This document shows, in pieces, positions 38,552 to 48,246 of a stretch of 64,000 nt of DNA. Every line of letters begins with the position of its first letter. The first letter of the stretch is position 1. A program made the translations under genes and the position numbers. The stretch comes from Colwellia sp. C2M11. GTDB lineage: Bacteria; Pseudomonadota; Gammaproteobacteria; Enterobacterales; Alteromonadaceae. The stretch is from NCBI RefSeq assembly GCF_018860915.1, contig NZ_JAHKQD010000018.1, positions 96,299-160,298 of the forward strand, in the 5' to 3' direction. The notes beneath the pieces were generated by a model. The model was not told where the DNA came from. It searched no databases and saw only the letters and a program-made list of their open reading frames with translations.

Positions 38552-39571
38552 ATGGAAAACTTAAAGACAGATGTTGTTATTATTGGTGCCGGCCCTGTAG
38601 GAATATTTCAAATATTTGAATTAGGTTTACAAGGTCTGAAAGCTATTGTTGTTGATAGCGTTCCTGAAATAGGAGGCCAGTGTTCACAACTTTACCCAGA
38701 CAAACCTATTTATGATATTCCCGCTATTCCTGTCGCTTCCGCGCAGTCGATAATTGAGGCGTTAGAAAAGCAAGCCTCACCATTTAATCCAGAATATTTG
38801 TTATCTCAAAAGGTTATAGAGATACATAAAGAAAGAGATGATTTGTTTTTTGTTAAAACGGATAGAGATATTTTAATCGAATGTAGAGCAGTAATTATTG
38901 CCGCAGGCAGTGGTGCTTTCGAACCTGTTCGTTTAAAAGTTAAGGGGATTGAGGCATTTGAAGATCGCCAACTTTTTTATAGAGTAAAAGATAAAAATGC
39001 CTTTAAAGATAAAAATGTTGTGGTATTAGGTGGTGGTGATAGTGCATTTGATTGGGCACTGACATTACAACCTATAGCACAAAGTGTTTTGATGATTCAT
39101 CGAAGTACTAATTTTAGAGCCTCAGAAGCGAGTATTAATAAAATGGAGCAGTTATGCACAAATTATGAAATGCAATTTTTATGTGGACAAGTGGTTGATT
39201 ATAAAAAAGAGGGAGACTCACTAAGTAAGCTTATAATTCAATCTTCAGGTATAAAAAGAACCGTTGATGTTGATTCTTTACTTGTTATGTTTGGTTTATC
39301 ACCCAAAATTGGTCCCATAGCTAACTGGAATCTTGAAATGAACCGTCATCAAATTTGTGTAGATACGGAAAAGTTTCAAACGTCTATTACGGGTATATAT
39401 GCTGTCGGCGATATAAATTATTATCCAGGTAAAAGAAATTTAATTTTAAGTGGCTTTCATGAATCAGCATTAGCCGCTTTTGCTATTAAGCAGTCAATGG
39501 ATACTACAAAACGTGTTGCGACACTGTATACAACCACAAGTCCTATTTTACAAAAATTGCTTAACTCTTAA
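38552..39571 (+). CDS. Ferredoxin/flavodoxin-NADP(+) reductase, TrxR-like type
   Basis: A 339-residue flavoprotein with two Rossmann folds: FAD-binding GAGPVGIFQ near residue 12 and NADPH-binding VVLGGGDSAFDWA near 155, then YAVGDINYYPGKRNLI. It resembles thioredoxin reductase but has no CxxC redox pair between the domains, which marks type-2 ferredoxin-NADP reductases. IGGQC at about residue 41 is the FAD-side motif of that group. Confidence 0.87.
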   Translation: MENLKTDVVIIGAGPVGIFQIFELGLQGLKAIVVDSVPEIGGQCSQLYPDKPIYDIPAIPVASAQSIIEALEKQASPFNPEYLLSQKVIEIHKERDDLFFVKTDRDILIECRAVIIAAGSGAFEPVRLKVKGIEAFEDRQLFYRVKDKNAFKDKNVVVLGGGDSAFDWALTLQPIAQSVLMIHRSTNFRASEASINKMEQLCTNYEMQFLCGQVVDYKKEGDSLSKLIIQSSGIKRTVDVDSLLVMFGLSPKIGPIANWNLEMNRHQICVDTEKFQTSITGIYAVGDINYYPGKRNLILSGFHESALAAFAIKQSMDTTKRVATLYTTTSPILQKLLNS

Positions 39572-39697
39572 AGTAAGTGTTGTGACATATTTTTTTAATA
39601 TTGAGATTGATAGTTACTTCAATAGTTAACATGGTATTGTAAATTCAAACATGACTATCAAAAGCGATACCATTTATTATAAATTTAAGGAAACATA

Positions 39698-40153
39698 ATG
39701 AGATATCATCAATTAAAAGACATTTATCAGCACGTAGTGGAAATAAACCAAGAATTAAATGATTTATATGCCCATTTTTTAGAAAACACAAAGGATGAAC
39801 GAACACGTATTTTTCTTCATTACATTATTGAAAAGCAAGCAGAAAATATTCTTGATATTCAAAAGTTAATTAGCGATGAAGCTATTGGTGTTCTTAGTAC
39901 GTGGATTGATGAAGATATTGAACATAAGGTCTCAGAAAGCATTATCAGTTTTAAAGAAAATTCGGATGTTAACATTACTACTGTACTCGATGTAACGACA
40001 CAAATAAGAGTTCAGCTAAACGAGTGGTTAAACGTTATCAAGGCACTAATGCCAAGTGAAACAGTGAAAACGCACCTTGAAAATTTAATTGAACTCCAAT
40101 CGGCAAAATCTCAACAAATTATACATGCTGCTAATCGTATGGATGATATCTAA
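39698..40153 (+). CDS. Helical protein of unknown function
   Basis: A 151-residue protein predicted to be almost wholly helical, with no signal peptide. Repeated acidic/histidine-rich helices (LNDLYAHFLENTKDERTRIF; IIEKQAENI) give it a ferritin-like or four-helix look, but no exact family is recognised. AAGGAAAC precedes the ATG. It follows the ferredoxin-NADP reductase by 126 bases on the same strand. Confidence 0.6.
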   Translation: MRYHQLKDIYQHVVEINQELNDLYAHFLENTKDERTRIFLHYIIEKQAENILDIQKLISDEAIGVLSTWIDEDIEHKVSESIISFKENSDVNITTVLDVTTQIRVQLNEWLNVIKALMPSETVKTHLENLIELQSAKSQQIIHAANRMDDI

Positions 40154-40173
40154 ATAAATACTGGTTTTATAAA

Positions 40174-40827
40174 TTAGTGTAAGCGTGCAACCTGAGAGTC
40201 AGCTTGTAATACCAACTTAATTCCATAAATAATCATCTGTTCAGGTTTTTCTGGCTCCATAAACGGGGAATTGATGATGAGTTTATTGTCATAATCTTGC
40301 CAGTTTATAGATGATATTTGGCTTGAATTTATAGGTAAGATAAAAGAGCGATGGCGTTTTAATGAATAGATTTTTGCTTTATTTCGAGAGTTTACATGCG
40401 ATAAATATTGAATCCATTCACTATTTGGCGACCATTGCACACTAAATTTATTTTCTTTGGTATTAATAACGTTGTTTTCAATTAATTTACTCGCATTGTG
40501 TTCAATGCTATACACCCATAAATTTTGATCATTTTCGGTAAAGGTTAGGTATTTGTTGTTTGTAGACCAAGTAATATTCTTCAGTTTTTTTGCTCTTGGT
40601 ATAAGGTGTTCAGCGACGCGTTCATTTTGCTGATTATAAATAGTTAAGTAGGTGGTATTATTTTTCTCATTAAAAAAAGCTTTTTGAGAAAAGTCATTAT
40701 TCCAAACATCAATCAAGTTTTTATTATTAACGTTTGTGTTAACTTTTATATTAAAGTTGTTAGCATTAGTTACTGTACCCACCAATAAAAAAACAGATAT
40801 TAATAGTAGACCAAATATAGTTTTCAT
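40174..40827 (-). CDS. Periplasmic TolB/PD40-like beta-propeller fragment
   Basis: A 217-residue protein with a signal peptide (KTIFGLLLISVFLLVGTVTNA). Repeats of the form ITWSTNNKYLTFTENDQNLWVYS, given in part, and VQWSPNSEWIQYLS resemble blades of TolB-like propellers; only about four blades fit, fewer than a closed ring needs. Similar propellers are the sensory ends of many CadC-type regulators in this order. It diverges from such a regulator (41126). Confidence 0.6.
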   Translation of the reverse strand: MKTIFGLLLISVFLLVGTVTNANNFNIKVNTNVNNKNLIDVWNNDFSQKAFFNEKNNTTYLTIYNQQNERVAEHLIPRAKKLKNITWSTNNKYLTFTENDQNLWVYSIEHNASKLIENNVINTKENKFSVQWSPNSEWIQYLSHVNSRNKAKIYSLKRHRSFILPINSSQISSINWQDYDNKLIINSPFMEPEKPEQMIIYGIKLVLQADSQVARLH

Positions 40828-40914
40828 TGCCTTTCTCCTTTATGGATTTGTTCTTTGTTAATTTATACTTCCCCCTGCATCTGAACTATTATTACTAATT
40901 ATTATGTAAAAGTA

Positions 40915-40978
40915 CTTACGACTTCCTTACCATATTGCAATAAAGCGAATATAGAGAACCTTACGATTTCCTTACCAT
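40915..40978. promoter_or_regulatory. Two 19-bp direct repeats, probable operator
   Basis: CTTACGACTTCCTTACCAT (40915-40933) and CTTACGATTTCCTTACCAT (40960-40978) match at 18 of 19 positions, 45 bp apart. On the minus strand each contains two GTAAG half-sites spaced 11 bp, the geometry used by OmpR/PhoB-type winged-helix regulators. They lie between divergent genes, one of which encodes such a DNA-binding domain. Confidence 0.65.
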
Positions 40979-41125
40979 GATGGTTTTAATTAAATTTATT
41001 TATTATCAATGGTTTAGGGTGTTGTTTTTGGTTTTTATTTTTTATGTAATGTTTATGGTAAAGACGTTGTTGATACTATAAGCTTTATATCAATAGATAA
41101 GGCTTATTAAGTTACTGGTACTAGA

Positions 41126-44100
41126 ATGGCAAGCAAAGATCAGTTAAATGCAACCGATAAACAATACTCTTTTACCTTAGGTGAATGGGCCGTAGATAGC
41201 GGTTCAAATCAACTCATAAGTAAAGATAATAGTTTTACCATTGAGCCTAAAATGATGGATGTACTCATTTATCTATGTCAAAACGCGGGTCAAACTATTA
41301 GCGCAGAACAGTTGTTAATCGCTTGTTGGTCAGGTACTTTCTATGGCGATGCTCCTGTCCAAAAATGTATTGCGGGTCTAAGAAAAAAGTTAGGTTGTAA
41401 TGCTAAGCAGCCGATATATATTGAAACTATATATCGACGCGGTTATCGAATTATTAGTGATGTTGTTTTTAAAAATGAAGCATCACACTTTGCTCCACGG
41501 CAGAGTCTTACACAATGGACCCATGGTTCACCATATATGGGTTTGAATACGTTTGATGAAAGTCATACGCCTATCTACTTTGGCAGAACAAAAGCGATTG
41601 CGGAAGTTATTCAAAGTTTAAAGCATTGTATTGAACGCCGTTGTCATTTTTTATTATTATTGGGGAAAAGTGGTAGTGGTAAATCGTCATTGATTCGAGC
41701 AGGGGTATTACCTTATTTGAACAGCGAAACTGGCTTTGCTCAATTGCGCGTAAAACAACATCATATTATAACGCCCAACCAAAGTATTCATGAATCACCT
41801 ACGGCTACAATTATCAATGCTTTAAGTACATTATCTCTATTAAAGCCTGATATTGAATTGACGAACTTTATAAAGGAAGTAGAACAAACACCACGCAAAC
41901 TAACGTCAGGATTATATACAAAAAGTCTCGTTCAAAACGGCCTAGTACACACTGGCGAATTAACAGAAAACATTGACGGTCCAAATAAAGTAAAAAATTA
42001 CCAATTATTGGTTATTGATCAGTTTGAACAATTTTTACTGGATGATAATTTAGATACGCGTTTGAAAGAAAACCTGGTTCTTTGTATAAAGCAGTTAGCA
42101 CAATGCGAAAATTTATTATGCATTGCCATGTTACGAAATGATTTTTATGCAGAATGTATCGACGTTAATGGTTTTCCTGATTTAAAAGATAATGGGCGTC
42201 AATACGACTTACAAGCCGCCAGCCCCATTGAAATTACAAGGATGATACGTAATCCAGCCATAGCTGCAGGCTTAACATTTGAAAAAGATGAAATAAGCGG
42301 CGAACAATTGGATGAGATATTACTGGCCGCAGCGGTTAAAAACCACGATGCTTTACCACTGTTAGAGTACACACTTGACTTGCTATACCAGCAACGTAGT
42401 AAAGATAACAAATTACTGCTTAGCGTTTATCATGATATGGGGGGAATGGAAGGGGCGATAGCTCAGCAAGCAGAAATCACCTTTAATCTTTTATCACCAT
42501 CTGCGCAAAAATGCTGGGATAGTATAATGCACGCTTTAGTCAAAATAGACTACCGTAATAAACAGAGTATTACGGCACGAAAAGCACCAATAGCTATTTT
42601 TGTTGATCCAGCCGAAAAACAATTTATTCAAAGCTTTCTTGATGCGCATCTTTTCGTAACAATACTTCAGACATCAACAGGGGAGCAGCGTTACTTTCCT
42701 TCAAAAGCTAAAAATGAAAAAATAAATAGTGAAGTACAATTTATCACTATTGCTCATGAAGCCTTATTAAAGCATTGGCATAGAATTAGCAAATGGGTTA
42801 ATGAAAATAGTGAAGCAATTTATAAGCGTGAACAATTGGCGGATGATTGTTTATATTGGTTAGAAAGTAATAAGTCTACAGACACTCTACTCAATTCAAA
42901 GCAAAAGATTTTAGACGATATTGAATTAAGTAAACGCTCTGGTATTCATCTAAATGCTAATGAAATCGAGTTTATTTCCAAATCTAAGCGGCACGAAAAC
43001 AGAAAAAATAATTTCATTACTCTGTTTGTCTTAGTCATGATTGGTTTTAGTCTTTTAACGTGGTATCAATCAAGGCAGGTTGGTTATGAACGTGATGTCG
43101 CTTTATATCAAAGTAAAAAAGCTGATGCAATAGCCACATTTTTAACTAATATGTTTAAGGAAATCCAACCCCAAAAAGCAAAGGGTAAAGAAGTATTAGT
43201 TAAAGATATTCTGGTAAAAGCCAGTGAAAATATTACTGCTGATAATGCTTTAAAAAAACACCCTGAAATTGACGCGACTATTCAAACAGTCATTGCTGGT
43301 ATTTATATAGATTTAGGGTTACTCGACGCAGCAGAAAAGCATTTAACTACAGCGTCAATATTCTATAACGACACTCAATTAAAGCAAACTAAAGAGTATT
43401 TAAATTTTTTAAATCAGTACATTCGTTTTTATGGTAATAAATTTGAATTCAACATTCAATTACCATTAATTAAAGAGTCTATCACGCTAAGTAAAGAGCT
43501 GTATGGTGAAAAAAGTAGTATATACCTTGGTTATTTAAGTAATTTAGGTGGTTTTTATCAGGATACGGGATCGCTAGAGAAAGCAAAAATAATATATACA
43601 CAAGTTTATGAAAAACGAAAAAACCTTTTTGGTAATAAAAATAAAGATAGCATTCGTTCATTAAATCAATTGGGCACGATAGCTTACTGGCTAGGAGACT
43701 ACGAAGAAGCTAAAAAGATGTACAACTTGTGTATTGAAAATAGTCGAGTTCTTTTAGGTGAATATGATCCATTAACATTAGTATGTTCCAGTAGCTTAGG
43801 TTCATTATATGAAGCTATGGGGCAATATCAATTAGCAGTGCCTATGATTAAAGCACATATTCAGCATGCATCAGTGGTCTTTGGAGAACGTCATATTACG
43901 GTATTAAGATCAATGCATAACCTTGCTGATAGTTACCGTGGTTTAGGTAAAGTAGCAGAGGCTGAACGGTTATTTAGAAAAACATTGCAATTAAGACAAG
44001 ATATTCTAGGTCAAAGCCATATTGAAACCTTACAAACGCAAATGAAATTTTCACGTTTATTACGCTTGAATGCAAGCTATGACGAAGCACGACCTTTAAT

Positions 44101-44503
44101 TGAAGATACGGTAAAAAAATTAACCTCCAAATTAGGTATAAAGCACCCAACCACGTTAACTGCATCACAGGAGCTTGCTAATCTTTATCTCGATAGTAAT
44201 CAGTTGGATAAAGCACTAAGCTTATATCAGGAAGGGCTTAACTTTAAGATTGAGGTCTTAGGTGAGCACCACCCTGAGCTAAGAGGTCCTTTAATTGGTT
44301 TAGCACGGTTCTATTTATTAACAGGCGACAGTGACAAAGCTGAAATCTATTTAACACGATGCTTAACAATAATGAAAGAAAACAAAAATATTACGGATGA
44401 AGAGCTTATTAAAACATTGAACGCATTCATTATTCATTTTACTCAAACAAGTAATAATGATAAGGAGCTTTTTTATCAAAAAGTGTTAGCATCTTTACAA
44501 TAA
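41126..44503 (+). CDS. Membrane-anchored regulator: winged helix, STAND NTPase, TPR
   Basis: A 1125-residue protein. Residues about 13-113 are an OmpR/CadC-type winged helix (FTIEPKMMDVLIYL; YIETIYRRGYRII). Residues about 135-600 form an nSTAND1-like NTPase with Walker A GKSGSGKS near 179 and Walker B LLVIDQFEQFL near 293. One membrane helix (about 630-648) follows a basic stretch, so the C-terminal TPR repeats (about 700-1110; EAKKMYNLCIENSR, AERLFRKTLQLRQ) should be periplasmic. This would be a one-component transducer linking an envelope signal to transcription through nucleotide-dependent assembly. Function inferred from architecture. Confidence 0.85.
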   Translation: MASKDQLNATDKQYSFTLGEWAVDSGSNQLISKDNSFTIEPKMMDVLIYLCQNAGQTISAEQLLIACWSGTFYGDAPVQKCIAGLRKKLGCNAKQPIYIETIYRRGYRIISDVVFKNEASHFAPRQSLTQWTHGSPYMGLNTFDESHTPIYFGRTKAIAEVIQSLKHCIERRCHFLLLLGKSGSGKSSLIRAGVLPYLNSETGFAQLRVKQHHIITPNQSIHESPTATIINALSTLSLLKPDIELTNFIKEVEQTPRKLTSGLYTKSLVQNGLVHTGELTENIDGPNKVKNYQLLVIDQFEQFLLDDNLDTRLKENLVLCIKQLAQCENLLCIAMLRNDFYAECIDVNGFPDLKDNGRQYDLQAASPIEITRMIRNPAIAAGLTFEKDEISGEQLDEILLAAAVKNHDALPLLEYTLDLLYQQRSKDNKLLLSVYHDMGGMEGAIAQQAEITFNLLSPSAQKCWDSIMHALVKIDYRNKQSITARKAPIAIFVDPAEKQFIQSFLDAHLFVTILQTSTGEQRYFPSKAKNEKINSEVQFITIAHEALLKHWHRISKWVNENSEAIYKREQLADDCLYWLESNKSTDTLLNSKQKILDDIELSKRSGIHLNANEIEFISKSKRHENRKNNFITLFVLVMIGFSLLTWYQSRQVGYERDVALYQSKKADAIATFLTNMFKEIQPQKAKGKEVLVKDILVKASENITADNALKKHPEIDATIQTVIAGIYIDLGLLDAAEKHLTTASIFYNDTQLKQTKEYLNFLNQYIRFYGNKFEFNIQLPLIKESITLSKELYGEKSSIYLGYLSNLGGFYQDTGSLEKAKIIYTQVYEKRKNLFGNKNKDSIRSLNQLGTIAYWLGDYEEAKKMYNLCIENSRVLLGEYDPLTLVCSSSLGSLYEAMGQYQLAVPMIKAHIQHASVVFGERHITVLRSMHNLADSYRGLGKVAEAERLFRKTLQLRQDILGQSHIETLQTQMKFSRLLRLNASYDEARPLIEDTVKKLTSKLGIKHPTTLTASQELANLYLDSNQLDKALSLYQEGLNFKIEVLGEHHPELRGPLIGLARFYLLTGDSDKAEIYLTRCLTIMKENKNITDEELIKTLNAFIIHFTQTSNNDKELFYQKVLASLQ

Positions 44504-44585
44504 TAGTCTTATAAAAAGGTCCTGTTGCGTTGTTTTTAGTACGTAATTCATACAGGCATAATGAACTCGTTAAATTAAAGTAAAT

Positions 44586-44613
44586 AAAAAGCACCAAAAA
44601 ATGGTGCTTTTTA
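44586..44613 (-). terminator. Terminator downstream of the first PEP-CTERM gene
   Basis: AAAAAGCACCA / TGGTGCTTTTT hairpin, usable by both converging transcripts. Confidence 0.85.
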
Positions 44614-44656
44614 GTCTATTCATTTACTTGAATGTAAGCGTGTATAACCGATCAGC

Positions 44657-45361
44657 TTATTGCTTGTTAAATTTACGTGACGCTAAGCCCAAAATACCTA
44701 ATGCGAAAATAGCAAAGGTTGAAGGCTCTGGAACGTTAACCGTTCCATAAACTAAGTTGTCATATCTTACTGAAAAATCATTTCCTTCATATTTAGCATT
44801 CAAAAATACTTTGCCAAAATATTGGGTATCTACAACAGTATCAGTATAAAAAACAGTATCGTTTAATGAGTACTCTACACCATTAGAAGTTACTTGAAGT
44901 TTAAAGTTATTAAATTCGCCAGTAATAAAGTTAGTTGTAAATGCTTGCCAACCACCATTATCCCAAGCTTGTACTCCGCTTATCCCACTAAATTCAACAA
45001 TAGGCCAACCTGTAGTGACATCAGCTGCGTTAAAAGATTCAGCCCACACACCACCATATCGCTCAGCGTTAATCCAATCCTTATCAATGAAAACATCAAT
45101 AGATACATAGTTTGATTGACCAATATCAAGATTCATGCCGTGCGTATCATAAAAAGTATTTGTAGGGTGAACTGGCCCTGTTAATGACATAACAAGTTCA
45201 TTATTTATAATTTCAAATCCATCAGGCGCTGTACGATCTACAGACCAAGCAGCTAAAGAGTCTCCATCATTAAATTCATGAGTAATTAGAGATGAATTTG
45301 CAAAACTACTTACAGTTAATGCTAAGGTAACAATAGTTGCTTTAAAAAAGTTTATATTCAT
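44657..45361 (-). CDS. PEP-CTERM sorting-domain protein
   Basis: A 234-residue secreted protein: signal peptide (about 1-22), a body that looks like a concanavalin-type beta sandwich (HEFNDGDSLAAWSVDR; YFGKVFLNAKYEG), and the C-terminal tripartite tag VPEPSTFAIFALGILGLASRKFNK (Pro-Glu-Pro, hydrophobic helix, basic end; shown here in full length of about 24 residues only by its ends VPEPST and ASRKFNK). Such tags are cleaved by exosortase in bacteria making exopolysaccharide. No exosortase gene is in the window. A sigma-54-like promoter lies just upstream. Confidence 0.88.
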   Translation of the reverse strand: MNINFFKATIVTLALTVSSFANSSLITHEFNDGDSLAAWSVDRTAPDGFEIINNELVMSLTGPVHPTNTFYDTHGMNLDIGQSNYVSIDVFIDKDWINAERYGGVWAESFNAADVTTGWPIVEFSGISGVQAWDNGGWQAFTTNFITGEFNNFKLQVTSNGVEYSLNDTVFYTDTVVDTQYFGKVFLNAKYEGNDFSVRYDNLVYGTVNVPEPSTFAIFALGILGLASRKFNKQ

Positions 45362-45404
45362 TTTATTATCCTTTAGTAATTTTTAATGTTCCTCCATAAT
45401 TTAA

Positions 45405-45419
45405 GCAGGTTATATACCA
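45405..45419 (-). promoter_or_regulatory. Sigma-54-type promoter of the first PEP-CTERM gene
   Basis: On the minus strand TGGTATATAACCTGC has GG and GC at the spacing required for the -24/-12 elements, about 44 bases before the ATG. The same distance and the same trailing TGCTTAA occur before the second PEP-CTERM gene. Confidence 0.6.
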
Positions 45420-45585
45420 AAAATTAAAACTTTTATTTATCAGTTAATTACTTTCTTAGATGAAGGGAAAAATTAAAAGTGTAAAGTAATCTGACATTTA
45501 TTCAATCGTGTTTATTAACAAATTGCTATCAAACATAGTGCAATGGTTTTGCATTTCAGAAACTCATTTAAAGGAAGCTAAATTA

Positions 45586-46158
45586 ATGACCAATCCTTTG
45601 ATTATTCCTATTTTAGAATATTTAAAAAAACAACATAGTGCATGCTCATTAATTGATTTAGTTAACCTTTGTAAAGATGATCTTATTTCCCTTATTGGTA
45701 AAGAAGAAGACCCTCAAGTTATTCTTTTTCAGAAGAACTTTTTTGTTATGAACGCCTTATATCAAATTCAACGTGATATTCAAACGGAAGGTTTCTTACT
45801 CACTATTTTTCCATTAGAAATTTGTCTTATTGCTAAAAACGCAGCAAATGAACATAGCTTAACCACACGAGATAGTGATCTAGCTTACTATTATTTAGAC
45901 TGGTCTAATTTGAATAACATCACTGCTGACGATATTGATGCACTCTTTGTAAGCTTTTGGCAAAAGTATCGTGCTGTGGATAAAGTTGATGCAGCGTTGA
46001 CTATATTAGGCCTAGAGAAAGATGTAAATTGGCTGGATATTCGTCAGGCTTACAAAAGCAAAGTCACTATGAGCCACCCAGATAAAGGAGGCTGTCCAGA
46101 AGATTTTATTGAAATTCGTAAAGCTTATGAAATATTAAGCGTTAGTTATCGAAGTTGA
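45586..46158 (+). CDS. DnaJ-related protein
   Basis: A 190-residue protein with an N-terminal region typical of the DnaJ-related family (MTNPLIIPILEYLKKQHSAC; QIQRDIQTEGFLLTIFPLEI) and a C-terminal J domain with the HPD motif (VTMSHPDKGGCPEDFIEIRKAYE in part). It should stimulate an Hsp70 partner. The ATG at 45586 is preceded by AAGGA and is preferred over a start at 45508. Confidence 0.87.
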   Translation: MTNPLIIPILEYLKKQHSACSLIDLVNLCKDDLISLIGKEEDPQVILFQKNFFVMNALYQIQRDIQTEGFLLTIFPLEICLIAKNAANEHSLTTRDSDLAYYYLDWSNLNNITADDIDALFVSFWQKYRAVDKVDAALTILGLEKDVNWLDIRQAYKSKVTMSHPDKGGCPEDFIEIRKAYEILSVSYRS

Positions 46159-46386
46159 ATGCTACATTTAAAAAGGACTCTGCAACGAGTAAACTTTATG
46201 TAACAACAAGGTTTTCAGGGCATTTTAAGATAATCAATAAGTGTGTTTTTTAATCGTTATCACGCATAAACTGCACAACCGTTTGCTGAGCAGTTTATGA
46301 TATTTTATTTTTACTACCTAATTTTTCCAATTAAATTTTATCAACGTTAACGTAGTAGAATTTAACTTATTTAATTTGAAATCAAC

Positions 46387-48183
46387 TCACTTACTAGCTG
46401 CTATAAATCGGTTAATTTCAGCTTCAACCATGGTTAGTGGTAATGCACCATTACCTAGTAAAGCATCATGAAAATCAGGAAGGTTAAATTTTTCGCCTAG
46501 TGCTGTTTCTGCTTTATTTCTAAGCTTCCAAATAGCAATCTCGCCTAATTTATATGAAAGTGCTTGTCCAGGCCACGATATATAGCGATCTACTTCAGCT
46601 CTTACATTCGCTTCAGATAACGAAGTGTTACTGGCAAGAAAATCGATACCTTGCTGTCTACTCCAACCTTGAGAATGTATGCCTGTATCAATAACCAAAC
46701 GACAGGCTCGCCACATTTCGTAACTTAAGCGGCCAAAATGATCATAGGGTGTGTCGTAAACGCCCATTTCAACACCTAACTTTTCTGAATATAATCCCCA
46801 ACCTTCACCATATGCACTAAAATAAAGCCCTAAACGAAATTTAGGTACATTTTTTAGTTCACTTGAAATAGCTGACTGATGATGATGACCTGGTACCGCT
46901 TCATGTAATGTAAGTGCGGTAAGTTCGTATAAAGGGCGTTGATCCAGTTGATAAGTATTTAACCAGTATGCGCCGCCACGATTACCACCAACTACTGCAC
47001 CATTATATGAAGCAGTTGTATAATTGGGCGCTATCTCTTTAGGTACCGGTACTACGCCGTAGGGTAAACGTGGTAGTTTCCCAAAGAACTCAGGCATCAC
47101 ATAATCAATACGTTTGGCAACATAAGAAGCTTCTTTTAATAAGTCTTTCGCAGATTTAGCATAGAATTGCGGATCAGTTCGAAGAAATTGAGTAAACTCT
47201 TCAAAAGAGCCTTTGAAGTTAAGGTCCTTGATGATTTGGTCCATTTCTTCACGAATACGCTTTACTTCGTTAAGCCCTATTTGATGTATTTCTTGTGCCG
47301 TAATGTCTGTTAATGTGGTGTAGGTTTTAATTTGGTGAGCATAATAGGCTTTGCCATTATTCATTTGTTCTGCGCCAAGGTTTTCAGGCGCTGCTTTTAA
47401 GTATTCACCACCAAAAAATTCAGCAAATGTTTCAAACGCCGGTATCGCCGATTTTGCGATTGCTTGTTTGGCGCTTGCTCTAAGTTGTGTTTTTGTTTCT
47501 TCTGAAAGCGTATTATTCATCTTTAAAAACGGTTTATATAAACTGCTTTTCGTCGGATCTTTATAAATTTGCGCTTTAACAGTAGGAAGGATGCCTTCAA
47601 TAACTATTTTTGGTAGGGTAAAATTGGTTTCAATGCCGGTGCGCATATTATCGATGTTTTCATGGAAATATCTTGGAATTTCATTTAATCGAGCAATATA
47701 GTCTTGATAGTCTTTAGCATTACTCATTACTAAGCCATTACCCATACTAAGAACCGATAGAAAAAAGCTACTAAAAGTATTTAATGGGATACGAGATAAG
47801 TTTAACTGATAACGACTAATGGCATCTTCAATCACCCATTTTAATAACTGATGGTTGATTCGATTTTCTTCAGTAAGTTGTTCAATGTCTATGCTCGATA
47901 ATCGGCTAAGAAATTCCTGTTCTGCGACAAGGCGATTATTGTTATCTTTTGGTGATACACGAGGAAGTAAATGATTATATTCACTTAATCCAGAACGAGT
48001 CGCTGATAATGGATTCTCCTTTAAAGAATAATCCCACCTTTCATTAATTATTTCAGTTAGTTTTTCATTGGCATTAATAGTTACTTGTTCATTAGCAAAG
48101 GAACAGCTGCTATAAACAAAAAGCCAGAGACAGGTAAGCAAACTTCGGATTTTATAATTTTTAGTTACGTTATTGTATTTCAT
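46387..48183 (-). CDS. DUF885 family protein, predicted secreted metallopeptidase
   Basis: A 598-residue protein with a signal peptide (basic start, then SLLTCLWLFVYSSCSFA). It has the DUF885 zinc-peptidase-like signature HEAVPGHHHQ near residue 430 with the downstream GEGWGLYSEKLG, and YISWPGQALSYKLGE toward the end. Members are poorly characterised, with aminopeptidase-like activity proposed. The ATG at 48183 has AGGAAA before it and is chosen over the longer frame to 48246. Confidence 0.87.
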   Translation of the reverse strand: MKYNNVTKNYKIRSLLTCLWLFVYSSCSFANEQVTINANEKLTEIINERWDYSLKENPLSATRSGLSEYNHLLPRVSPKDNNNRLVAEQEFLSRLSSIDIEQLTEENRINHQLLKWVIEDAISRYQLNLSRIPLNTFSSFFLSVLSMGNGLVMSNAKDYQDYIARLNEIPRYFHENIDNMRTGIETNFTLPKIVIEGILPTVKAQIYKDPTKSSLYKPFLKMNNTLSEETKTQLRASAKQAIAKSAIPAFETFAEFFGGEYLKAAPENLGAEQMNNGKAYYAHQIKTYTTLTDITAQEIHQIGLNEVKRIREEMDQIIKDLNFKGSFEEFTQFLRTDPQFYAKSAKDLLKEASYVAKRIDYVMPEFFGKLPRLPYGVVPVPKEIAPNYTTASYNGAVVGGNRGGAYWLNTYQLDQRPLYELTALTLHEAVPGHHHQSAISSELKNVPKFRLGLYFSAYGEGWGLYSEKLGVEMGVYDTPYDHFGRLSYEMWRACRLVIDTGIHSQGWSRQQGIDFLASNTSLSEANVRAEVDRYISWPGQALSYKLGEIAIWKLRNKAETALGEKFNLPDFHDALLGNGALPLTMVEAEINRFIAASK

Positions 48184-48246
48184 TGTTTTCCTAATTTTTT
48201 GCAGGTATAAATATTTTAAGGTAATTAAAGTAATCGAGATTAACAA

